Positions 16,266 through 24,500 of a stretch of 64,000 nt of DNA are shown piece after piece. This DNA comes from Streptomyces luteogriseus. GTDB taxonomy: Bacteria > Actinomycetota > Actinomycetes > Streptomycetales > Streptomycetaceae. The position numbers were made by a program, and so were the translations under genes. Each line of letters opens with the position of its first letter. Position 1 is the first letter of the stretch. The notes under the pieces are model-generated. The model was not told where the DNA came from. It was given only the letters and a program-made list of their open reading frames with translations, and ran no database searches. The DNA lies in contig NZ_JACHMS010000001.1 of NCBI RefSeq assembly GCF_014205055.1, positions 7,068,001 to 7,132,000 on the forward strand, read 5' to 3'.

Positions 16266-16470
16266 AGGGCCCCTGCACCACCCCTGAGCTCGCGCCCCGA
16301 AGCGAGACGCGGCCCGTCCGCACGCCCTGAGCGCTGCGTGACCCGGAGCCGCCCCGCGCACATGTTCTCCCCGGTTCCACTTCCCAGCGAGAACCGTGTC
16401 GCGTCCCTGACCGAATGCACCTGTGCCCGGGCACACCCACGCCCGCGCACTCGACAGTGACGGAATCCCA
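16266..16470 (+). promoter_or_regulatory. leader RNA between leader peptide and metN
   Basis: 205 bp without a gene. A small hairpin CTCGC/GCGAG (16289-16306) follows the leader-peptide stop. Further stems are possible in this GC-rich stretch but cannot be ranked by eye. I could not recognise a SAM riboswitch core. It probably carries the attenuation structures. Confidence 0.45.
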
Positions 16471-17505
16471 GTGATCACCACCTCGGGCCTGACCAAGGTC
16501 TACCGTGCACGCGGCCGCGAGGTCACCGCCCTGGACGGCGTCGACCTGCACGTCCGCGAAGGTGAGGTGTACGGCGTCATCGGCCAGTCCGGCGCCGGCA
16601 AGTCCTCGCTCATCCGCTGCGTCAACCTGCTGGAACGCCCCACGGCCGGCACCGTGACCGTCGCCGGGCAGGACCTCACCGCCCTGGCCGGCCGCGGCCC
16701 GCGCGCCGGCAGGGAACTGCGGCAGGCGCGCAGCCGTATCGGCATGGTCTTCCAGCACTTCAACCTGCTGTCCTCCCGGACCGTCCAGGACAACGTCGAG
16801 CTGCCGCTGGAGATCCTCGGGAAGTCCGGGCAGGAACGCTCCCGCAAGGCGCTGGAACTGCTCGACCTGGTCGGCCTCGCCGACAAGGCGAAGGCCTACC
16901 CCGCGCAGCTCTCCGGCGGCCAGAAGCAGCGCGTCGGCATCGCCCGCGCCCTCGCCGGCGACCCGAAGGTGCTGCTGTCCGACGAGGCCACCAGCGCCCT
17001 CGACCCGGAGACCACCCGGTCGATCCTGGCGCTGCTGCGCGACCTCAACCGGCAGCTCGGCCTGACCGTCCTGCTCATCACCCACGAGATGGACGTCGTG
17101 AAGTCGGTCTGCGACTCGGCCGCGCTCATGGAGTCCGGGCGCATCGTCGAGTCGGGCACCGTCAGCGAACTGCTCGCCACCCCCGGCTCGGAACTGGCCG
17201 CCGCGCTGTTCCCGCTCGACGGCGAGGCCTCCGGCGAGGACCGCACCGTCGTCGACGTCACCTTCCAGGGCGAGAGCGCCACCCAGCCCGTCATCTCGCA
17301 GCTCGCCCGCACCTACAACATCGACATATCGATCCTCGGTGCCGCCATCGACACCGTCGGCGGCCTCCAGGTCGGCCGGATGCGCATCGAACTGCCCGGC
17401 CGCTACGAGGACAACGTCGTGCCGATCGGCTTCCTGCGTGAACGGGGCCTCCAGATCGACGTCCCGGGCCGCGAGTCCGAACTGGTGAAGGAAGGTGCCA
17501 AGTGA
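16471..17505 (+). CDS. metN: methionine ABC importer, ATP-binding protein
   Basis: The 344-residue ATPase has Walker A GQSGAGKSS, Q-loop MVFQHFNLL, signature LSGGQKQRVGIARAL and Walker B VLLSDEATSALD, then a C-terminal ACT-like NIL domain (about residues 260-335) that senses methionine in MetN proteins. It drives uptake of methionine with MetI and MetQ. The GTG at 16471 gives the standard N-terminus VITTSGLTKVY. The ribosome site is weak (GGAA). Its stop overlaps metI (GTGA). Confidence 0.95.
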   Translation: MITTSGLTKVYRARGREVTALDGVDLHVREGEVYGVIGQSGAGKSSLIRCVNLLERPTAGTVTVAGQDLTALAGRGPRAGRELRQARSRIGMVFQHFNLLSSRTVQDNVELPLEILGKSGQERSRKALELLDLVGLADKAKAYPAQLSGGQKQRVGIARALAGDPKVLLSDEATSALDPETTRSILALLRDLNRQLGLTVLLITHEMDVVKSVCDSAALMESGRIVESGTVSELLATPGSELAAALFPLDGEASGEDRTVVDVTFQGESATQPVISQLARTYNIDISILGAAIDTVGGLQVGRMRIELPGRYEDNVVPIGFLRERGLQIDVPGRESELVKEGAK

Positions 17506-18209
17506 CCTGGTCCGAGATGCAGCCCCTGCTGGAGCAGGCGTGTTGGGACACCCTCTACATGGTCGGCTGGTCCACGCTCATCGCCGTCGTCGGCGGTCTG
17601 CCGCTCGGCGTCCTGCTGGTCCTGACCGACCGTGGCGGCCTGCTCCAGAACCTCGCGGCCAACAAGGTCATCGGGCAGGTCGTGAACATCGCCCGCTCCC
17701 TGCCGTTCATCATCCTGATGGTCGCGCTGATGGGCTTCACCCGCTCGATCACCGGGACGACCATCGGCGTCGAGGCGGCGATCGTGCCGCTCGCCGTCGG
17801 TGCCATCCCGTTCTTCGCGCGCCTGGTCGAGACGGCCGTCCGCGAGGTGGACCACGGGCTCGTCGAGGCCGTGCAGTCCATGGGCGGCAACACCTGGACC
17901 ATCGTCCGCAAGGTCCTCGTGCCCGAGTCCCTGCCGTCGCTGATCTCCAGCACCACCACCACGATCGTCGCCCTCATCGGCTACTCCGCCATGGCGGGCA
18001 CCGTCGGTGCCGGAGGCCTCGGAGACATCGCCATCCGCTATGGCTACCAGCGCTTCGAGACCCAGCTCATGTGGATCACGGTCGCGATCCTCGCCGTCGT
18101 CATCTCGGTCATCCAGTTCGCCGGCGACTACGCGGCCCGCTCCCTGCACCGCCGCGGCGCCCACTCGGGCCCCGCCCCCAAACTGCGGCTCCTCAAAGCC
18201 GCCTCCTGA
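17502..18209 (+). CDS. metI: methionine ABC importer, permease
   Basis: The 235-residue protein has five to six membrane segments and the permease EAA loop (HGLVEAVQSMGGNTWTIVRKVLVPESLP) that contacts MetN. GTG overlaps the metN stop by 4 bp, and GAAGG lies upstream. It is followed 61 bp later by the substrate-binding lipoprotein gene. Identity rests on the motif and gene order, and is secure. Confidence 0.95.
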   Translation: MTWSEMQPLLEQACWDTLYMVGWSTLIAVVGGLPLGVLLVLTDRGGLLQNLAANKVIGQVVNIARSLPFIILMVALMGFTRSITGTTIGVEAAIVPLAVGAIPFFARLVETAVREVDHGLVEAVQSMGGNTWTIVRKVLVPESLPSLISSTTTTIVALIGYSAMAGTVGAGGLGDIAIRYGYQRFETQLMWITVAILAVVISVIQFAGDYAARSLHRRGAHSGPAPKLRLLKAAS

Positions 18210-18270
18210 ACCCCCCGTCCACCCACACGGGGTCGCACCACCCGCAAGGTCATAAGGAAAGGCACTTTTC

Positions 18271-19089
18271 GTGCGTAACACCGCCAAGATCACCACCGCC
18301 GTTCTCGCCGCCGGAGCCCTCACCCTCGGGCTCAGCGCCTGCGGCGCGGACAGCTCCGACACCGACGGACCCCTGATCGTCGCCGCCAGCCCCGTCCCGC
18401 ACGCCGAGATCCTGAACTACGTCAAGGACAACCTGGCCAAGAAGGAGGGTCTCGACCTCCAGGTCAAGGAGTTCACCGACTACGTCACGCCGAACACGGC
18501 GACGCAGGACGGCTCCGTCGGCGCCAATTACTTCCAGAACAAGCCGTACCTCGACGACTTCAACAAGAAGAACGGCACCGACATCGTGCCCGTCGTCACG
18601 GTCCACCTGGAACCGCTCGGCCTCTACTCCCACAAGGTCAAGAAGGCCGACGACCTGAAGAGCGGTGCGACCGTCGCCATCCCCAACGACACGGTCAACG
18701 AGGCCCGCGCCCTCAAGCTCCTCGCCACCGACGGGCTCATCACCCTCAAGGCCGGCGTCGGCAACGAGGCGACCCCCGCCGACATCACCAAGAACCCCAA
18801 GAACCTCAAGTTCAAGGAGCTGGAGGCGGCCCAGACGCCGCGCTCCCTCGACGACGTGGACGCCGCCGTCGTCAACGGCAACTACGCCATCGAGTCCGAC
18901 CTCAAGCCGTCCAAGGACGCCCTCGTCCTGGAGTCCCCGAAGAACAACCCCTACGGCAACTTCCTCGCCGTGAAGAAGGGCAACGAGGACGACCCGCGCG
19001 TGAAGAAGCTCGCGAAGCTCCTCACCTCGCCCGAGGTCGAGAAGTTCATCCAGGACAAGTACGCCGGCTCGGTGCTCGCCTCCTTCTGA
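18271..19089 (+). CDS. metQ: methionine-binding lipoprotein
   Basis: The 272-residue protein has a lipoprotein signal peptide with lipobox LSAC (Cys about 24) and the NLPA family pattern: VAASPVPHAEILNYVKDNL, FTDYVTPNTATQDGSVGANYFQNKPYLD and the C-terminal KFIQDKYAG. It captures methionine outside the membrane for MetNI. The GTG is preceded by AAGGAAAGG. A weak G-rich inverted repeat (around 19115-19160) follows the stop and may end the operon. Confidence 0.95.
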   Translation: MRNTAKITTAVLAAGALTLGLSACGADSSDTDGPLIVAASPVPHAEILNYVKDNLAKKEGLDLQVKEFTDYVTPNTATQDGSVGANYFQNKPYLDDFNKKNGTDIVPVVTVHLEPLGLYSHKVKKADDLKSGATVAIPNDTVNEARALKLLATDGLITLKAGVGNEATPADITKNPKNLKFKELEAAQTPRSLDDVDAAVVNGNYAIESDLKPSKDALVLESPKNNPYGNFLAVKKGNEDDPRVKKLAKLLTSPEVEKFIQDKYAGSVLASF

Positions 19090-19168
19090 GGCCGCCCCCG
19101 GCACCCGCGCACACGGGGTCCTGCCCCCACCCGGTGGGAAGGGCCCCGTGGTGCGCGTCAGTGCTTTC

Positions 19169-19196
19169 ATGCTGCATGCTGGGCAGTTCAGCATGC
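19169..19196 (+). promoter_or_regulatory. inverted repeat upstream of GNAT gene
   Basis: GCATGCTG (19174-19181) and CAGCATGC (19189-19196) form a perfect 8-bp inverted repeat with a 7-nt spacer, and another CATGCTG lies directly upstream (19169). The element sits 34 bp before the GNAT start. It could be an operator or a start-proximal hairpin; no cognate regulator is obvious. Confidence 0.45.
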
Positions 19197-19229
19197 CCTG
19201 AAGGTTCACCGAAGGTTACGGAGCGGCGC

Positions 19230-19862
19230 ATGACGAGCACCTTCCCCAACATCTCCATCAGCACGGAGCGGTTGGTGCTGCGCCCCCTCGACGAAGACGA
19301 CGTCGCCTCCCTGGCCGCCATGATGAACGACGAACAGGTGGCGGCCTGGACCTCCGTCCCCCAGCCCTTCACGGAGGACGGCGCCCGCACCTGGATCACC
19401 GAGTACGCCCCCACCGAGCGCACCGAGGGACGCGGAATCGACTTCGCGATCACCGAGTTCCTCACCCAGCGCCTGGTCGGCGTCATCCAGCTCGGCAAGA
19501 CCAACTGGCACGTACGCTCCACCGAACTCTCGTACATCATCGCCCCCTGGGCGCGCGGCGAGGGCTACGCCTCCGAGGCCGCCCTCGTCACCGCACAGTG
19601 GCTCTTCACGGACCAGAAGTTCGAGCGCATCGAACTGCGCACGGCGGCCGACAACACCGCCTCCCAGCAGGTCGCCCAGAAGATCGGCTGCATCAGCGAG
19701 GGCGTGCTGCGCAACGCCTGTATAGCCCGGGCCCGTGCCGAGGACGGCACATGGACCGACGTACGCACCGACTTCATCGTCTGGAGTTTGCTCCCCGAGG
19801 ACCTGGAAGGCGTCGGCGAGCAGCTCCGCGACGGCTTCACCTCCTTCGGCGACTGGAACTGA
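19230..19862 (+). CDS. RimJ/RimL-type GNAT acetyltransferase
   Basis: The 210-residue protein begins ISTERLVLRPLDEDD and contains ELSYIIAPWARGEGYASEA (acetyl-CoA loop) and NTASQQVAQKIGC, the pattern of RimJ/RimL-type N-acetyltransferases that modify protein N-termini or small amines. ATG 19230 has CGGAG about 7 nt upstream. It lies between metNIQ and the corrin methyltransferase gene with no coupling to either. The substrate is unknown. Confidence 0.88.
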   Translation: MTSTFPNISISTERLVLRPLDEDDVASLAAMMNDEQVAAWTSVPQPFTEDGARTWITEYAPTERTEGRGIDFAITEFLTQRLVGVIQLGKTNWHVRSTELSYIIAPWARGEGYASEAALVTAQWLFTDQKFERIELRTAADNTASQQVAQKIGCISEGVLRNACIARARAEDGTWTDVRTDFIVWSLLPEDLEGVGEQLRDGFTSFGDWN

Positions 19863-20007
19863 CCGGAACCACCCGGAGGACGACGGCGACGACGACACCG
19901 AAACTCCCTCCCACTTCTCCACCGGGTACCCTCACGGAACCCGCCCCGGGGCTGCTCCCCACCACGCCACGCAGACGACCTGCGAAAACCCCTGGAGACT
20001 GACGACG

Positions 20008-21228
20008 ATGGCCGACCGGGTGACGGTGATCGGCTGGGACGGTTCGCCGCTGACCGCCGCGGCGAGCGCCGCTCTGGGTGCCGCCACGCTCGTGGCCGGT
20101 GCCGCCCACCACCTGGCGCTCCCCGAGGTGCCCGCCAGGGCCGAACGCATCCGCCTCGGCAGCGTCGCCCTCGCCGCCCGCCGCATCGCGGCCCACCGCG
20201 GCACGGCCGTCGTGCTCGCCGACGGCGACCCCGGATACTTCGGCGTCGTACGCACCCTGCGCGCCCCCGAGTTCGGCCTCGAGGTGGAGGTCGTCCCCGC
20301 CGTCTCCTCCGTCGCCGCGGCCTTCGCCCGCGCCGGTATGCCCTGGGACGACGCACAGGTGGTCGTCGCACACCCCCGCACCCTGCGCCGCGCGGTCAAT
20401 GTATGCCGCGCCCACACCAAGGTGGCGGTCCTCACCTCACCCGGCGCCGGTCCCGCCGAACTCGGCCTGCTCCTCGAAGGAGTCCACCGCTCCTTCGTCG
20501 TCTGCGAGGAACTCGGCACCGCCCGCGAACGCGTCTCCGTCGTCACCTCCGACAAGGCCGCCGACCACACCTGGCGCGACCCCAACGTCGTCATCGTCCT
20601 CGGCGGCCCGGGCGGGCCCCGCACCGCGGGCGAGACCGGCGGCTGGATCTCCGGCCGCGACCCCTCCGCCGGACCACGCGGCTGGACCCTGCCCGCCGAC
20701 GCGTACGGCGCGGACCTCGGCGAGGGCGAGACCCAGCTGCTGCGCGCCTCCCAACTCGCCCACCTCGGGCCCCGCGTCGGCGACCTCGTGTGGGACATCG
20801 GCTGCGGCAGCGGCGCGTTCGCCATCGAGGCCGCCCGCGCCGGTGCCGCCGTCCTCGCCGTCGACAGCGACCTGAACGCCTGCATCCGCACCGACGCCGC
20901 CGCCCGCCGCCTCGGCGTCCAACTCCAGATCGTGCACGGCGCCGCCCCGCACATCCTGGAGAACCTCCCCGAACCGGACGTCGTCCGCGTCGGCGGCGGG
21001 GGAGCGGCCGTCGTCTCGGCGGTCGTCGACCGCCGCCCGCAGCGCATCGTCACGCACGCCGCCACCCGCGACGCCGCCGAACTCGTCGGCCGCGACCTGA
21101 CCGAGCACGGCTACGGCGTCGAGTGCGCCCTGCTGCAGTCCGTCGAACTCGACACCCGGGCCTGGGCGGAGAAGGAGCGGAGCGTCGCGTTCCTGCTCAG
21201 CGGCGTGCTGCCGCGGCGCGGCGCCTGA
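20008..21228 (+). CDS. cobL: precorrin-6Y C5,15-methyltransferase (CbiE-CbiT fusion)
   Basis: The 406-residue protein joins two enzymes of the corrin ring pathway. Residues 1 to about 205 form a CbiE-type tetrapyrrole methylase; residues about 225-400 form a CbiT-type SAM methylase and decarboxylase with DIGCGSGAFAIEAARAG. It methylates C5 and C15 and removes the C12 acetate carboxyl in vitamin B12 synthesis. The ATG at 20008 follows CTGGAGACTGACGACG. The next gene makes and activates the lower ligand of B12, so the order is functional. Confidence 0.93.
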   Translation: MADRVTVIGWDGSPLTAAASAALGAATLVAGAAHHLALPEVPARAERIRLGSVALAARRIAAHRGTAVVLADGDPGYFGVVRTLRAPEFGLEVEVVPAVSSVAAAFARAGMPWDDAQVVVAHPRTLRRAVNVCRAHTKVAVLTSPGAGPAELGLLLEGVHRSFVVCEELGTARERVSVVTSDKAADHTWRDPNVVIVLGGPGGPRTAGETGGWISGRDPSAGPRGWTLPADAYGADLGEGETQLLRASQLAHLGPRVGDLVWDIGCGSGAFAIEAARAGAAVLAVDSDLNACIRTDAAARRLGVQLQIVHGAAPHILENLPEPDVVRVGGGGAAVVSAVVDRRPQRIVTHAATRDAAELVGRDLTEHGYGVECALLQSVELDTRAWAEKERSVAFLLSGVLPRRGA

Positions 21229-21595
21229 CCCCGCCACCGTCCCCGTGATCGGGTTGTCGTACTGCGCGCGGTAGGCTGGCCGATCGCTGCACCGCACAAG
21301 GACGCCCGGCGCTTCGTCGGTCAATGTCCGGAAAACCCGCCCGTTTTGGGGTGTGTGTGGTACGGCAGAACCGGAGGACGCGCAACGTGGCGCAGTCCAC
21401 AGCGGAACCGTCGCGGATCAAGCTGCCGTGAGGGTGCTACGGCCGCAACAATGCCAGTGAATGGCTTTGTCGCCTTTTTCGGGCGGACCGTTCGTGCCGC
21501 TGGGGACGCACGCTCGTTCTTCACTGCGGGGCGGTCGGTGCGCCGTTCCGGGCGAGCAGGTCGTAGGAGCACTAACCGATGGGCGAGGGGTACGC
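21229..21595 (+). promoter_or_regulatory. intergenic leader before bluB-cobT
   Basis: 367 bp between cobL and the fusion gene. TAGGCT at 21272-21277 could be a -10. I looked for cobalamin-riboswitch boxes and found none convincing. A GTG ORF of 14 codons with GGAGG upstream is listed separately. Confidence 0.45.
21387..21431 (+). CDS. possible 14-residue leader ORF
   Basis: GTG, 14 codons and TGA, with GGAGG (ACCGGAGGACGC) about 10 nt upstream. The peptide VAQSTAEPSRIKLP is not rich in one amino acid. It might be a true small ORF, a remnant of a gene, or chance. It lies 165 bp before the bluB-cobT start. Support is only the ribosome site. Confidence 0.3.
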   Translation: MAQSTAEPSRIKLP

Positions 21596-24500
21596 ATGAC
21601 CGACACCGGCCAGGTCCCGGGCGAGGGACTGCCGGAGAGCGCAGGCATGGTGGAGCAGCCGGGCACCTCCGCGCCCGGTGCGTACACCTACCTCTCCGAT
21701 ACCACCGCCGAGACCGAGGACGAAGACCTGCTGCTGCCGGGCGCCCAGGGCGCCTGGGGCAACGAGGTCCCGCCGCCCGCGCCGGAGCCGGTCGTGGAGA
21801 CCGTGCACCAGCCGGGCCCGCACGAGATCTCCGGCCGCGACAGCGGCTCGGTCGACCTCAGCGGGGTCCGTCTGCCGGACCCGCCGCCGATCCCGCCCAT
21901 CACCCCGCGCCGGCCCCTGCACCTCGGCCCGCCGCTGCCCGACAGCTCCGCCAGTCCGGTCCGCTCCCTCGCCGACCGCGGCCCCGCGGACGCGCCCGTC
22001 CGCCAGCCGGCGCCCGCCTCGGCGGGCCCCGAGTACCTCGACGGCCCCCGCGCCTCCGAGGCGGTGGCCTCGCCGCCCGCCGCGCCCTGGGGCGCGGCGG
22101 TCACGACCCCGGCGCCGGTGAGCGCCGGGGCGGCGCCTGCGGAAACGGTTGTTCCGGCGCAGGAGCCGACGGGCACGGCCCAGGGGATCGCGCCCGTCGT
22201 GACGGCGGATGTGACGGCGGACGGAACGGCGGAGGTGACGGCGGAGACGAGCCACACGACGCCGGTGCCGGCACCGGCCGAGGCGGAGCAGCCCGCTCCC
22301 GCCGCGCAGCCCGCTCCCGCCGCGCAGCCCACGAGCGAGCCGTCGGCTCCCGCCGAGGCCGGTCGGACTCCTGAGGGTGACCCCGCAGGTGCGGGCGTCG
22401 GCCCGGAAGGAGCCCAGGTCGCTGTCGCGGAGCAGGTCATGCCCGCGCAGGTCATGCCCGCGCAGGTGGACCCCGCAGAGCTGGGCGTGGAAGCGGTGGC
22501 GGGCCAGGTGGCCGCCGCCCAGGCCGGACTGGCCGCCGCCGGTGACGCCGCCCAGGCCGGCCCTGCTCCTGTCGGTGACCCCGCCGGTGCGGTCGAGGCC
22601 CAGGTGGCCGAGGCCGGGTACGCGGTTCCCGAGCAGGCCGTGGCCGTCACGGGCGACCCCGTCGGCGCCGTAGCCGCTCCGGAGGCCGTGGCGCAGTCGG
22701 CTTCAGTGCCCGAGCCGGTCGTGAACGACCCTGCCCAGGTCGGTGATCCCGCCGCCACCCCGCAGGCTCCCACACCGGACGCCTCCGCCGAACAGGCGCC
22801 GGAAGTCCCGGCCGAGCAGGCCGTGCCGTCGGCTCCCGCCCCCGAAGCGGTTCAGTCCCCTGAAGCGGTCCCGTTCCCCGAGGCGGCCGTTGCCCCGGAG
22901 CACGCCGTCGCGACCGAGGCCCCCGGTGCAGAGGCCCCCGTCCAGGTGCCGAACGCCGCCGCCCAGGCACCCGAGGCAGCAGCCCCGGAGACTGGCGTCG
23001 CTCCCGCGCCCGCTCCCGAAGCCGCCGCACCGGAGCCGGACATCGCCACCGAAGAGGCTGCGCCCCAGCCCCAGCCTCAGCCCCAGCCTCAGCCCCAGCC
23101 CCTGCCCCTGCCCCACCCCCAGCCACAACCCGAGCCCCAACCCGAGCCCCAACCCCAGCCCTTGGCCGCAACTGACGCCGCGCCAGTCGCTCAGGAGCCC
23201 GAGCCGACGGTTCCGCACCCCGCCACACCTGGCACTGAAGCCCCCGGCCAGGCCGCCGTCGCCCAGGCCGCCGAACCGGTCGGCGCGGAAGCGGCCGCTC
23301 CGTCCGTCGAAGCTGAAGCCCTTCCCGAGGCCGTCGCCACGCCGGTCGCGCCGGAGCCGGTGGCCCAGGCCGCCGTACCCGCCGACGCACCCGCATTCGC
23401 CCCCACCCCGCAGGAAGCCCCGGCAGCCACCGCCCCGGCGGAAACGGCATCCGCCGAGGCCCCCGCCTCGGCTCAGGCACCCGAAGTACTCGAAACACCG
23501 GAAGTACCCCAGGCACCCGACGCAGCCCAGGCTCCGGAAACCACCGAGGCCCCCGAAACCCCCGAGGCGCAGGCCCCCGAGGCGGTCCCGGCGGCCCCCG
23601 CCCCCGCCCCTGCCCCCGAAGCCGTCGAGCCCACCGCCGCCCCGGAGACCCCGGCCCCCACCGAGGACGTGACCGTCGTGCTCCCCACCCCGGCCACGGA
23701 CGAGCAACCAGAGCAGCCGGAGCAGCACATGCAGGGCCCGCAGCAGTCCCAGCCGCCCGCGCCCGAGACGCTGGAGCCCCCCGCACCCGCGGTCTCCGTC
23801 CCGGCACCCCGCGACGGCGACGCCGCACTCGCTCAGAACGCCGACGACCTGGACACCCGGGCCGCCGAACAGGAAGACCTGGCCGACCAGGAACGCCGAG
23901 AAGAGAGTGCGGCCGCAGTGGCAGAAGCCCGACAGTCGAGCGGCCCCGCCGCCCCCGGCTACGACCCCGCCGAGCGCGAGGCCGTCCTGAAGGTCATGCG
24001 CGAACGCCGCGACATCCGCAACGGCTTCCGCAGCGACCCCATCCCGCACGAGGTGCTGCTGCGCGTCCTGGAGGCCGCCCACCACGCGCCCTCCGTCGGC
24101 CACTCGCAGCCCTGGGACTTCGTCGTCATCCGCTCCGCCGACACCCGGCGCGCGATGCACGAACTGGCCATGCGCCAGCGCGACGCCTACGCGAAGTCCC
24201 TCCCCAAGGGCCGGGCCAAGCAGTTCAAGGAACTGAAGATCGAGGCCATCCTCGACACGCCGGTGAACATCGTCGTCACCGCCGATCCGACCCGCGGCGG
24301 CCGGCACACCCTCGGCCGCCACACCCAGCCCCAGATGGCCCCCTACTCGGCCGCCCTGGCCGTGGAGAACCTCTGGCTCGCCGCCCGCGCCGAAGGCCTC
24401 GGCGTCGGCTGGGTCAGCTTCTTCGACGAGCGCGAGATGGTCCGCGCCCTCGGCCTGCCCGAGCACCTGGAGATCATCGCCTACCTGTGCGTCGGCTACG

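Noticed and set aside
16266..16470. SAM riboswitch upstream of metN
   Set aside because: No SAM core or pseudoknot pattern is recognised, while a sulfur-rich leader peptide gives a better explanation.
21229..21595. Cobalamin riboswitch upstream of bluB-cobT
   Set aside because: I could not find the conserved B12-box elements in either strand; a covariance search would decide.
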